Below, piece after piece: positions 7,478 through 15,121 of a stretch of DNA of 17,816 nucleotides. How positions within the stretch are numbered: the first letter of the stretch is position 1; each line of letters opens with the position of its first letter. The translations under genes were made by a program, and so were the position numbers. This stretch comes from DATKLX01 sp035542155 (GTDB lineage Bacteria; Chloroflexota; Anaerolineae; Anaerolineales; Anaerolineaceae). The notes under the pieces are model-generated. The model did no database searches. It was not told the origin of the DNA and saw only the letters and a list, made by a program, of their open reading frames with translations. The stretch is taken from the NCBI GenBank assembly GCA_035542155.1, contig DATKLX010000215.1:1-17816 (forward strand), given 5' to 3'.

Positions 7478-10150
7478 ATGGAACCATCAATCAACATCCT
7501 CTATCACATTCCCCAGGTTTCCGTTCAGGTCCTTCGGCGTGAGCGCTTGTTTCACTGGCTCGAAGCCGCCCAGAGGACACGGCTGATCCTGGTTTCCGCT
7601 CCTGCAGGATATGGGAAGACTGTTTTGCTGGCCGATTGGTTACGCTCAACCAGGAGGAGCTGCGCCTGGGTGATCATCGAAGAAAAAGGACCATCATTAC
7701 AACTTTTTTGGCAGCAGATCATTTTAGCTTTAAGAAAAATAATGCCGGGCATAGGCGAAGAATCTTTGGATGTCCTCCGCCAGGCCTCAGAAATACCCAT
7801 TGAGCCCATGCTCACCAGGCTCACGACAGAAATGGCTGGCCAGAGAACTCCCCTATGGCTCGTATTGGATGATTATCACCACGTCCAATCCCCATTGATC
7901 CATAGCTCGCTCCGTTTTTTCCTGGAACATAGCCCAGACAATTTTCACCTGATCCTATCAACCCGGGTGGATCCCCCGCTGCCCCTCGCCCGCTATCGTG
8001 CCCGAAGTCAAATGGTTGAGCTTCACGGAGAAGATCTGCGTTTCTCCGAAGTTGAGACCGGGCAGCTCTTGCAATGTCTGGGAGCGCCCTCCATTTCAGC
8101 CAATGCCGTTGCCTTGCTCTACCAGCGCACGGAAGGTTGGGCGGCCGGGATTCAACTCTCCAGCCTGGCCATCCAAAAACAAGCCAATCCAGATGCCTTT
8201 ATCACGGCCTTCTCCGGCAGCCAGAAATATATCCTGGATTATCTGACTGACGAAATTTTGGCAAACCTGGCCAGGGATCAAAAGGAATTTCTACTGAAAA
8301 CGTCCATCCTACGCCAGCTCAGCAGTCCGCTTTGCGCAGCGCTGGTGGCACAACCGCATAGCCAGGCAATCCTCGAGCAGCTTTACCAGCAGAACATCTT
8401 TCTCCAAACAGTCGATGAAGCCCAGGAATGGTTCCGCTATCACGGTCTCTTCCGCGACGTATTGCAGTACCGGCTTAAACGTGCGTATCCTGCCGAAGAA
8501 ATCAAACGCCTGCATCACCTGGCATCGGTCTGGTACCGGCAGGCCGGGTGGGGGCAGGAGGCACTCCACCATGCGTTGGTCGCTGAAGATTTCGAGCTGG
8601 CCGGCAATCTCATCGAAAACATGACCGAGCTGCTGACCTGGTCCAGTGGCTTTCACACCGACCTGATCCACATGCTTGAGGCGCTTCCGGAAGGCGTCAT
8701 TCGGTCTCGCCCTCTCCTGCAGCTCCTGTTCGCCCGGGCGCTGCTGTTGGACGGCAGGTCCCAGGAAGCGGTGCAGTGCCTGGAGGCGGTTGAACAGTAT
8801 TTGGACACCACTGCTTTGCCCGAGGAAGAAGCCCGGCGCTATCGAGGCATGGCTTTGACTCATCGAGCGACCCAGTTGGCCTTATCCGGCGAGGCCATCC
8901 AGGCAAAGGCGCTCGCCCACCAGGCGCTGGAATATCTTCCTCCAACCGATCTGCTCACCACGGCCCAGGCCATCCACACGGTGGGTGTAGCGGCCGATGC
9001 GGAGGGCCGGCTTCGCGAAGCTGCAGGATATTACCGGCAGGCCGGCCAGCTGGCCAACCGGGCGGATCACCGCTCGTTGGCTGTCACTGCCGCCAGTCAG
9101 CTGGCCTTTACGGAGATTGGGATGGGAGAGCTGCGCCAGGCAGAAGCATCCGCACGGCGAGCCCTCGAGTGGGCGGTCATCGGCACTATCGAGCTCCCTG
9201 TTTCCGCCTATGCACATACCGCTTTGGCAGAGGTTCTGCGCCAGCAGAACCGCCTACCAGAAGCAGAGCAGGAAATCCAAAAGGCCGTCCGCCTGGCGCA
9301 GAAGGCGATGCTTGTGGTGCAATGGCACGCCTGCCTGGTCCAGGCTAACATCTGCTTCAGCCTGCACGATCCGGCCGGGGCCCAAACTATCCTGCAGCAA
9401 AACGAAAGCCGCTTTCAAGGCCAGTTGCCGGGCCAATTGACCCAATTAACCCGCGCGTGCCTGTGCCGTTTCTGGCTGGCCCAGGACCGGCTTGACCTGG
9501 CAGAACCCGAGCTGGCGGTCCTGGAACAGCGCTTATTTACTCCGGGTGTACCTTCCCCATTTCCGAATCGAGAGGCAGCCGCATTCGTTCTATGCCGGGG
9601 GATGATGGCAACGGGCAGAGGAGCGCAAGCCCGGGAAAAGCTGCAAGCGATGTACGCGCTCATTGCGCGCACTGAGCAGAAAGCACTGGCCATGGAGGCG
9701 CTCATCCTCCTGGCTCTCGGCGCCGAAAATCGTGCTGAAGCGCGAGTGTATCTCCAGGAAGCCCTGGTCCTGGCCGAACCCGGTGGGTATCAACGGGTAT
9801 TTATGGACGAGGGCCGGCTTGTTTTTGATCTGCTGGAAGAAATTGCGGGACAAATGACCGTTCCGTCGCCATTCTTAAACGATCTGTTGGATGCATTCCA
9901 CCAGGAATTGGTCCACCCGATCCGGCCGGACTCCCATCCTCACCCTGCCTCTGAATTCGAAACCCTGACCGGACGTGAATTGGAAGTCCTGGCCCTGATC
10001 GCGCGCGGCGATTCCAATCAGGAGATCGCCAACCGGCTGGTCGTGTCCATTCACACGGTGAAAAAACACGCCGCCAACATTTTTCTCAAACTGGGTGTAG
10101 AAAACCGCACCGAGGCAGTGGCCCGTGCGCGGTCATTGGGCTTGCTCTAA
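7478..10150 (+). CDS. LAL-type (MalT-like) LuxR family transcriptional regulator
   Basis: This second large regulator has 890 residues and the same plan as the one at 1621-4353. Walker A reads SAPAGYGKTV (about 40-49), Walker B reads LWLVLDDYHH (about 126-135), a long TPR-like helical section covers roughly 350-800, and the last 64 residues form a LuxR helix-turn-helix (LTGRELEVLALIARG, then HTVKKHAANIFLKLGV). The two share STAND hallmarks but differ clearly along most of their length, so they are old paralogues rather than a fresh duplication. No clear ribosome binding site precedes the ATG at 7478; TTGACA at 7355-7360 lacks a good -10, and TACAAT boxes near 7431-7443 lack a good -35, so the start of transcription is unresolved. 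It is divergent from marR across 226 bases and reads toward a hydrolase gene, its likely target. Confidence 0.93.
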   Translation: MEPSINILYHIPQVSVQVLRRERLFHWLEAAQRTRLILVSAPAGYGKTVLLADWLRSTRRSCAWVIIEEKGPSLQLFWQQIILALRKIMPGIGEESLDVLRQASEIPIEPMLTRLTTEMAGQRTPLWLVLDDYHHVQSPLIHSSLRFFLEHSPDNFHLILSTRVDPPLPLARYRARSQMVELHGEDLRFSEVETGQLLQCLGAPSISANAVALLYQRTEGWAAGIQLSSLAIQKQANPDAFITAFSGSQKYILDYLTDEILANLARDQKEFLLKTSILRQLSSPLCAALVAQPHSQAILEQLYQQNIFLQTVDEAQEWFRYHGLFRDVLQYRLKRAYPAEEIKRLHHLASVWYRQAGWGQEALHHALVAEDFELAGNLIENMTELLTWSSGFHTDLIHMLEALPEGVIRSRPLLQLLFARALLLDGRSQEAVQCLEAVEQYLDTTALPEEEARRYRGMALTHRATQLALSGEAIQAKALAHQALEYLPPTDLLTTAQAIHTVGVAADAEGRLREAAGYYRQAGQLANRADHRSLAVTAASQLAFTEIGMGELRQAEASARRALEWAVIGTIELPVSAYAHTALAEVLRQQNRLPEAEQEIQKAVRLAQKAMLVVQWHACLVQANICFSLHDPAGAQTILQQNESRFQGQLPGQLTQLTRACLCRFWLAQDRLDLAEPELAVLEQRLFTPGVPSPFPNREAAAFVLCRGMMATGRGAQAREKLQAMYALIARTEQKALAMEALILLALGAENRAEARVYLQEALVLAEPGGYQRVFMDEGRLVFDLLEEIAGQMTVPSPFLNDLLDAFHQELVHPIRPDSHPHPASEFETLTGRELEVLALIARGDSNQEIANRLVVSIHTVKKHAANIFLKLGVENRTEAVARARSLGLL

Positions 10151-10266
10151 TCCCCCATTCACTCTGGAAATAATCCCCACAAATACTCCCTTTGGCTACC
10201 CCGCCTGCTCCCTCGAGTAGGCTATGATCTTGTCTGGAAATGATCAAAAACCAAAGAGGTGAAACG

Positions 10267-11511
10267 ATGACAACCAAAAATCAACCCACCAGCAGCGCCA
10301 AAGACATGCAGTCGGCAAAACTACGTGGATTACCCTTCAAGAATAACCAGATGAATTTCTTTTTCCTCAGCGCCAGCGGCGCGGATGTCTATGGAGGCGC
10401 GACGCTGGGGGAAAGTTATTACGCCGCCGGCCAGATCAAGGACGGAGACATCCAAAGCTGGATCCAGGCCTTTGGCGAAGTAGCCGGGCAGGCGGAACGG
10501 CAGGCTCAGGATTTTCTGGCCCACGGCTGCCGCGAGAGCGCCCGCCAGGCGTTCCTGCGCGCAGCGAATTACTATTACGCCGCCGACCATTACACCGATA
10601 ACCGGCATCCAAAGTACATCGAATTCTGGCAGCACAGTGTGAACTGTTTCCACCAGGCGGCCGGTCTCTTCACCCCGCCGATCGAACCGCTCAGCTACGA
10701 GTTGGAAGGCCATTCGCTTTGCGCCTATTTCATCCCCGCGCAAGTTGTCCAGGGTAAGGCCCGTGGAACGATCCTGGCCATGAGCGGTTTCGATGGGACG
10801 CCGGAGCATCTCTACTTCTCCTGCGGGGCCGGGCTGAGCCAGCGCGGCTACAACGTGCTGATCTTCGAAGGGCCGGGCCAGCGCGGGATGAGCCACCACA
10901 TTCAAGATCTTCCCTTTCGCGCCAATTACGAAACGGCGGTCAAGCAGGTTGTGGATCTGGCGCTATCCCATCCGGGCGTGGAGCCGGAGCGGATCGGCCT
11001 CCTGGGCTACAGTTTCGGCGGGCACCTCGTGCTGCGTGCAGCCGCCTGTGAACCGCGCATCAAAGCGTTAATTGCCGATTCACCCGTGATGGATTTTGGC
11101 AAGCAGATGCTGGACGGCTTCCCGGCTTTTGCCACGCGCACGAGCGATCGCATGGTGAATTGGCTGATGAGCAGCTCGATCGGCTTTATGTCCGGGCCGC
11201 TGCAAGCCAGCCTGAAGCGCCTGTACGAGTCGATGGGTGTCAGCCAGTTCTCCGATTTCCGCCGCAAGATGGCCGGGTTTCGTTTCGAAGAAATCGAGCG
11301 CATTGCCTGCCCGACTCTGTGCCTGATCAGCGAGGGAGAAGGCGCCAGTGCGGTCGCCGAGGGACGCCAGGTGTTCGAGCGCCTGCCCCATCCGCAGAAA
11401 AAGCTGGTAATCTTCAGCGCAGCCCAGGGCGCTGATATCCACTGCCAGTTGAACAACCTGGTGCTTTCCGTCAGCCACATTGTCGATTGGCTGGATGAAA
11501 TCTGGCAGTAG
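10267..11511 (+). CDS. Alpha/beta hydrolase, FrsA / dihydropseudooxynicotine-hydrolase-like
   Basis: The 414-residue protein has a helical N-terminal cap (about 30-135, including ARQAFLRAANYYYAADHY) and then an alpha/beta hydrolase core. This order is known from FrsA-like proteins, 2,6-dihydropseudooxynicotine hydrolase and related enzymes of secondary metabolism. The nucleophile elbow is LGYSFGG with Ser249. The acid is probably Glu356 or Glu358 (SEGEGA) and the base His392 (GADIHCQ). Such enzymes cleave C-C, ester or amide bonds in small molecules; the substrate here is unknown. The ATG at 10267 is chosen because AGAGGTG lies about six bases upstream; an ATG 27 bases earlier has no such site. 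It lies 116 bases after the LAL gene, with a TATGAT box at 10223-10228 but no good -35. It is probably controlled by that LAL regulator. Confidence 0.88.
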   Translation: MTTKNQPTSSAKDMQSAKLRGLPFKNNQMNFFFLSASGADVYGGATLGESYYAAGQIKDGDIQSWIQAFGEVAGQAERQAQDFLAHGCRESARQAFLRAANYYYAADHYTDNRHPKYIEFWQHSVNCFHQAAGLFTPPIEPLSYELEGHSLCAYFIPAQVVQGKARGTILAMSGFDGTPEHLYFSCGAGLSQRGYNVLIFEGPGQRGMSHHIQDLPFRANYETAVKQVVDLALSHPGVEPERIGLLGYSFGGHLVLRAAACEPRIKALIADSPVMDFGKQMLDGFPAFATRTSDRMVNWLMSSSIGFMSGPLQASLKRLYESMGVSQFSDFRRKMAGFRFEEIERIACPTLCLISEGEGASAVAEGRQVFERLPHPQKKLVIFSAAQGADIHCQLNNLVLSVSHIVDWLDEIWQ

Positions 11512-11602
11512 GGAGGAGGACAACCTGTCCGAACACGGAAACTTACTGCCCTGATCAAACGTAATTAACATCAGATCGGTATATTATGAAAGCCAGAATG
11601 GA

Positions 11603-11644
11603 TTTGTGGTGTTCTGAGCACTTCACCGCCTCCAACACCACAAA
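11603..11644. repeat. 11-bp perfect inverted repeat in the hydrolase-CMD intergenic region
   Basis: TTTGTGGTGTT (11603-11613) and AACACCACAAA (11634-11644) pair perfectly around a 20-base loop. There is no T-run after it on either strand, so it is not a standard terminator. It lies downstream of AT-rich TATATTAT (11580-11587) and 38 bases upstream of the start of the next gene. It could be an operator for a dimeric regulator such as the adjacent LAL protein, or a leader stem-loop. Confidence 0.6.
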
Positions 11645-11682
11645 AGCCCTTTCACCAAAAAACTGATGGAAAAGGAGCTTCG

Positions 11683-12027
11683 ATGAGCGCTTCAAATCAA
11701 CCCTTGAAAGGGATCAGCATTTCGTTCCAGACCTTCCTACAACAGGCTTCCGGACACGCGCAGGCCTGGATGGCGGCCGTCCAGGGTCTGGATGTAGCCA
11801 GCGCCCTGGATAAAAAGACCGCAGAGCCGGCTTATCTGGCCGTGCTGGCAGCCCTGCGGATGGAAAGCGGGATTCCCTTCCATGTCAGCTCGGCGAAACA
11901 AGCCGGCGCCACCCGCGAGGAGATCATCAGCGCGGTCCTGGTCGGTCTCCCGGCTGCCGGCCAGGTGGTGATCCAGGTACTGCCGGCCGCGTTGGCAGCC
12001 TATGATGAGGCGCCATCCGGTGGATGA
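11683..12027 (+). CDS. Carboxymuconolactone decarboxylase / AhpD-like protein lacking the CxxC
   Basis: The 114-residue all-helical protein matches the CMD/AhpD fold: a helix with YLAVLAALRMESG, then HVSSAKQAGATREEIISAVLVGL, where the family shows CxxCxxxH followed by eight residues to GAxxEEI. His67 and the GATREEI motif align exactly, but the two Cys positions are Met60 and Gly63, and the protein contains no cysteine at all. Redox chemistry of the AhpD type is therefore excluded. A decarboxylase-like, binding or structural role is left. AAGGAG lies six bases before the ATG, a strong translation signal. It is the last plus-strand gene before the convergent SCP2 gene and lies 171 bases after the alpha/beta hydrolase, with an inverted repeat between them. 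Family fairly sure, function open. Confidence 0.82.
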   Translation: MSASNQPLKGISISFQTFLQQASGHAQAWMAAVQGLDVASALDKKTAEPAYLAVLAALRMESGIPFHVSSAKQAGATREEIISAVLVGLPAAGQVVIQVLPAALAAYDEAPSGG

Positions 12028-12186
12028 TCTTCTCCCGGCTCTGATGGATTAGGATACGACCGGGCTAGATTGCCCAAGATCGAGTCGGTTCTTTGGTCAT
12101 GAAAGCAATATTTTTTCAGCGATGTGCACTTTTAGCGGAGTAGACAGCTTTATCAAGCGGCTTGTGACGTGGTTTACAGACCAGGC

Positions 12187-13296
12187 CTACAAAGCTGCCA
12201 GGCGCCTGGAGTACGCCGCTAAGGTACCTATCGAAAAATGCAAACGCTGTAGAACAGGGCTGCAAGCCCAAGGCAAGCGCCCGCCACTTGGCCGGGTAAA
12301 ATCCCTGGGTGGTTTTTGCCGAATGGATTTGATCAACCGGTCGGTGAGATAGATGCCGGGAAGGATCGTCAAATAACGCACGACCGAAACAGGTGCATTG
12401 ATCCCCGGAAAGAACACTCCGATGCACCCGATCAGGCCGGCCAGAATGGATTGAATGCCCCAGACGAGGCTGACTGTTCGATTGGTGTAAATGAAAAGGC
12501 CAGATCCCCAGATCCGCCGGTCAAACTGCCATTTGGCATATTGCATGGACAAAGGCTCCTGCCCGGCCAGAATCGAGGCCAACCAGACGATGCCCAGGAA
12601 CAGGTTGCTCCAAATCGTCCCCCAGGTAGCAAACGCCGGCACACGCGCCAGGCTTAATCCTCCGCCCACAGCCGAAAAAGCCAACCCGGCCAATTCCAGC
12701 AACCCCGGATGATTGTACCTCAGCCGATATCCCACCAGGATGGCCAACAACAGGAGGGGAATTCCCACACTGGCCCAGCCAGGCACACCGAAAGAACCAA
12801 AGGTAATCCAAAAGATGAACCAGGGAACCAGGGCCGCAGTCATCCAGGTCGAGCCGCTCCACGGAATGGGCCCGGCCGGGCGTTGGCCGGCCGGCGCCTG
12901 GAGTTTTTTAGCCTGGACAGCGCTCCGCTGGAACAGCTGGCTCCATTGCTGCAGAACGCGGGTATCCCCCTGGGCGCTGATCAACCCCTGGGTCAGGGCG
13001 TCCGCGGCTGAAACCTGGCCGCGCAGGATCGCCATCCAGGTATCGAAAGGTGCCTGGACGGAAAGGGTCGGTTCGGTGCAACCACCTACCTGGACCTCAC
13101 ATTCCGGTTCGGCAATTTTCAGGGTATATAGCGAGGCCCCTGCACCGGATATATCGAATTGAACGGCGGCCTGGAGGCCCGGACAGGCGCCTGGGTGGAA
13201 GATCAACGGCAAGATTTCCATTGCACGCCGCAGCACGTCAGAATCTCCCCGCTGCGACCGCGATTTTCCAGTCTGTATTTCACTCACGGTTCTCAT
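12187..13296 (-). CDS. SCP2 sterol-binding domain protein with C-terminal membrane segments
   Basis: The 369-residue protein joins two parts. Residues about 20-125 resemble an SCP2 lipid-binding domain, with VQFDISGAGASLYTLKI and the later TWMAILRGQVSAADALTQGLISAQGD, the SCP2 signature near its C-terminal helix. After a Pro/Gly-rich linker come roughly five or six hydrophobic segments (about 151-171, 174-190, 199-217, 228-245, 274-296, 305-318). The last 45 residues are polar and odd in composition (SSGGRLPWACSPVL style), so a late frameshift cannot be ruled out. The start at 13296 is chosen because GAGGAA, overlapping the methyltransferase stop, lies seven bases upstream; the gap between the genes is eight bases, so they are surely one operon. 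A role in holding a lipophilic product at the membrane is inferred. Confidence 0.78.
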   Translation of the reverse strand: MRTVSEIQTGKSRSQRGDSDVLRRAMEILPLIFHPGACPGLQAAVQFDISGAGASLYTLKIAEPECEVQVGGCTEPTLSVQAPFDTWMAILRGQVSAADALTQGLISAQGDTRVLQQWSQLFQRSAVQAKKLQAPAGQRPAGPIPWSGSTWMTAALVPWFIFWITFGSFGVPGWASVGIPLLLLAILVGYRLRYNHPGLLELAGLAFSAVGGGLSLARVPAFATWGTIWSNLFLGIVWLASILAGQEPLSMQYAKWQFDRRIWGSGLFIYTNRTVSLVWGIQSILAGLIGCIGVFFPGINAPVSVVRYLTILPGIYLTDRLIKSIRQKPPRDFTRPSGGRLPWACSPVLQRLHFSIGTLAAYSRRLAAL

Positions 13297-13304
13297 TTTA
13301 TTCC

Positions 13305-14183
13305 TCACATTCTGGTCGTCAAGGATCCAAACATCAGATGGCATACGTTCATGCCCTTCATCCAATTGACGACTTTCATCCGAATGATGCTCTTCATGCC
13401 CCAGCATGGGTCCAGGTGGATGCGCGAGAACAGCGGATATTCGTCGACTACGTCGATCCGCCGGTCCCAGCCGGCGATCTTTCGGGCAGAGGGAGTTGCC
13501 CAGCGCATGGCCGCCTGGCTGCCCATGGCCGTCCTGCGCAGCACGGTCCGGTTGGCAATCCCCATAAATACGCGCGACATTCCGTCAAAGACGATCTCGC
13601 TTCCGGGAAAGCGACCAACCAGCGCCTGAAACAAACCCTTGGCCTGTCCCTCTTCCAGGAAAAACAACACCCCGCAGGCGATGAACAGCAGCCCATGACT
13701 GCCATCGCCGATCTGGTCGCACCAGGAGAGATCCAGAACCGAGCTGGCGATATAGCGGTTCCGGAGTGTTTCGGGGATATACCGGCGCCGGATGGCGATA
13801 ACCTCGGGGAAGTCCAGGTCGTACCAGGTCAGCTGTCCGTTGTCGACCCGATCAAACGTGGTATCGAGGCCCGCGCCGATGTTGACGATCGTCGCGCGGG
13901 GGAAACGGGCCAGAAAGAGGCGGACTTCGTCGTCGATGCATTTTGCCCGGATCAATTGGGACAGCTGCAAAAACCGGTCCGCCACACGGTCCATGTCCTG
14001 GAAATCTGTTTGAAATTGCCCGCAGTCCTGCAGGTCTGCCACGATTTGCGCGGCGCGCCGGTCCACCAAAAGAGGATTAGGTTGCTGATTTTCTTTCACT
14101 CTGGCCAAAAGAGGAAGCCATAAAGTCCGGCTTGCTCCAGAGAATTCTGTTACGAGGTCATCTTCAACAATAGTTGTTGTCAT
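13305..14183 (-). CDS. SAM-dependent O-methyltransferase, LCM/TcmP-like
   Basis: The 292-residue protein belongs to the leucine carboxyl methyltransferase-like group that includes TcmP-type polyketide O-methyltransferases. The SAM site reads NIGAGLDT (101-108), the acidic loop that holds the ribose reads WYDLDFPEV (120-128), and an upstream IRAKCIDDEV segment (78-87) matches the family's N-terminal motif. GVLFFLEEGQ (171-180) is the post-motif typical of the group. It is expected to methylate a carboxylate or hydroxyl of a small molecule in the cytoplasm. AGGAAG lies about seven bases before the ATG. It is the middle gene of the MBL-methyltransferase-SCP2 operon, 45 bases after the MBL gene and 8 bases before the SCP2 gene, and should be under the TetR operators. 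No polyketide synthase is in view. Confidence 0.9.
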   Translation of the reverse strand: MTTTIVEDDLVTEFSGASRTLWLPLLARVKENQQPNPLLVDRRAAQIVADLQDCGQFQTDFQDMDRVADRFLQLSQLIRAKCIDDEVRLFLARFPRATIVNIGAGLDTTFDRVDNGQLTWYDLDFPEVIAIRRRYIPETLRNRYIASSVLDLSWCDQIGDGSHGLLFIACGVLFFLEEGQAKGLFQALVGRFPGSEIVFDGMSRVFMGIANRTVLRRTAMGSQAAMRWATPSARKIAGWDRRIDVVDEYPLFSRIHLDPCWGMKSIIRMKVVNWMKGMNVCHLMFGSLTTRM

Positions 14184-14228
14184 GGTTTATCTTCCTAAAT
14201 CCAAATCTTGACATTCGAAAAAGACGGG

Positions 14229-14990
14229 TCAAATCGCAACCAGATCCTCTTTGCGGTTTTTCCCCTGGTTCTGGCTCAGTTTTTCTGCCGGAAACGGCCC
14301 GCCGTGCGCGGGGAAAATGGCCCTGGCGTACAGGGAAAGGACTTTCTCCCAGCTGCGATAATATTCGTCCAGATCGGTTACGAAAATCACGCAATAATGC
14401 GTCCCGGCAAACTGGAGGAAATTCGCGGCCGCGTCTCCCACAAAGCAATCGCCGTCGGCAAACAGGAGGGAAATCGAATCGAGGCTGTGCCCCGGGGTTT
14501 CGATGAGGACCCCCTCCAGGTCGATGCCGATCTCTTTCAAGCGCGTGTCCCCGCAGATCAGAACGTCCTGCTCCCGCGTCTGGTACGGGGGGAATTTCAG
14601 GTTGTGGTTCTTGGGTATCCATTGCTTCAGGCGGATGGATAGGTACAGCTGTTTGAAGACCCACAGCCGGCCGATCCAAGGATTGATTATCCACCCACCC
14701 CGGGTGCGGTCATTTTCCCCCTGGAGCAGCAATTCCGGCGCGCGCCGGGACATGACCACCCGGATGTCTTTGTTTTCAGCGATGATCTTGTTCAGCAGGC
14801 CGCAATGATCGTCGTGATGGTGGGTCAAGATGATGTGGCTGACCTGGCCCAGGCTCACCCCGGACCGGGACAGCTGCTGCCGGAACAAGTCCCAGTCCTC
14901 TTCGTACCCGGTGTCGATCAGGACGTAGCGGGCGTTATTCTTGATCAAAAAACAGTTTGTTCCGCTCAGGCGGAGGGTTATTTTTTCCAT
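14229..14990 (-). CDS. MBL-fold metallo-hydrolase
   Basis: The 253-residue protein carries the complete set of metal ligands of the MBL superfamily: LTHHHDDH (His57, His59, Asp61, His62), His168 in TPGHS, Asp186 in VGDAA, and His229 in PAHGGPF. The first strand pair reads CFLIK and VLIDTGYEEDW. A two-metal hydrolase acting on an ester, thioester, lactone or similar bond is expected; relatives include lactonases and thioesterases of polyketide pathways. The ATG at 14990 has GAGGAA just upstream; a longer frame starting at 15050 would run through the promoter and operators and is rejected. It is the first gene of the operon and is read from the TetR-controlled promoter. A partial paralogue starts at the left edge of the window. 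Confidence 0.92.
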   Translation of the reverse strand: MEKITLRLSGTNCFLIKNNARYVLIDTGYEEDWDLFRQQLSRSGVSLGQVSHIILTHHHDDHCGLLNKIIAENKDIRVVMSRRAPELLLQGENDRTRGGWIINPWIGRLWVFKQLYLSIRLKQWIPKNHNLKFPPYQTREQDVLICGDTRLKEIGIDLEGVLIETPGHSLDSISLLFADGDCFVGDAAANFLQFAGTHYCVIFVTDLDEYYRSWEKVLSLYARAIFPAHGGPFPAEKLSQNQGKNRKEDLVAI

Positions 14991-15007
14991 GGTTTCCTCA
15001 AAGGCAC

Positions 15008-15034
15008 TTGCAAATCTTGGATGCCTGTTATAAT
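15008..15034 (+). promoter_or_regulatory. Candidate promoter of the tetR gene
   Basis: A perfect -10 box TATAAT (15029-15034) is preceded by TTGCAA (15008-15013) at a short 15-base spacing, or CTTGCA at 16. Operator 1 begins two bases after the -10 box. The long leader would contain all three operators, so the call is tentative. Confidence 0.4.
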
Positions 15035-15035
15035 A

Positions 15036-15049
15036 TGAGAACAATCTCA
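15036..15049. promoter_or_regulatory. Probable TetR operator 1
   Basis: TGAGAACAATCTCA is a dyad with perfect five-base arms (TGAGA/TCTCA). It lies just downstream of the -10 boxes on both strands, covering the expected start site of the minus-strand MBL operon. It is flanked by AATA on the left, a flank shared with operators 2 and 3 in the opposite orientation. Confidence 0.78.
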
Positions 15050-15055
15050 CGTTTT

Positions 15056-15084
15056 ATAATACGAGATTATTCTCATATTGTCAA
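15056..15084 (-). promoter_or_regulatory. Sigma-70-like promoter of the MBL-methyltransferase-SCP2 operon
   Basis: On the minus strand a perfect -35 box TTGACA (15084-15079) and a -10 box TATTAT (15061-15056) are separated by exactly 17 bases. The start site would be near 15049, about 60 bases before the MBL start codon. TetR operator 2 fills the spacer almost completely. Confidence 0.85.
15062..15075. promoter_or_regulatory. Probable TetR operator 2
   Basis: CGAGATTATTCTCA has GAGA/TCTC arms around four bases. Its reverse complement with flank, AATATGAGAATAATCTCG, matches operator 1 with flank at nearly every position. It occupies the -35/-10 spacer of the MBL operon promoter, where a bound dimer would exclude RNA polymerase. 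Confidence 0.8.
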
Positions 15085-15090
15085 GGGAAT

Positions 15091-15104
15091 TGAGGAAAAT
15101 CTCA
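15091..15104. promoter_or_regulatory. Probable TetR operator 3
   Basis: TGAGGAAAATCTCA has TGAG/CTCA arms with the same six-base centre spacing as operator 1, and the same CTCATATT right flank as operator 2. It sits seven bases upstream of the minus-strand -35 box and shortly before the tetR ribosome binding site. Confidence 0.55.
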
Positions 15105-15121
15105 TATTAGGGGAAATTTCT

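Noticed and set aside
12028..12186. Possible bidirectional terminator between convergent genes
   Set aside because: Only a weak GGGC/GCCC stem near 12063-12075 and a separate T-run near 12111 are present; they do not combine into a terminator.
13050..14123. 357-codon open frame on the plus strand
   Set aside because: It lies antisense to the well-supported methyltransferase and the SCP2 gene start, has no ribosome binding site, and its peptide is Pro/Gln/Arg-rich without motifs. It is a shadow of GC-rich coding sequence.
14991..15050. Longer N-terminus for the MBL hydrolase starting at 15050
   Set aside because: It would translate through the leader and operator 1 and start about at the predicted transcription start; the ATG at 14990 has a good ribosome binding site and begins at the family's first strand.
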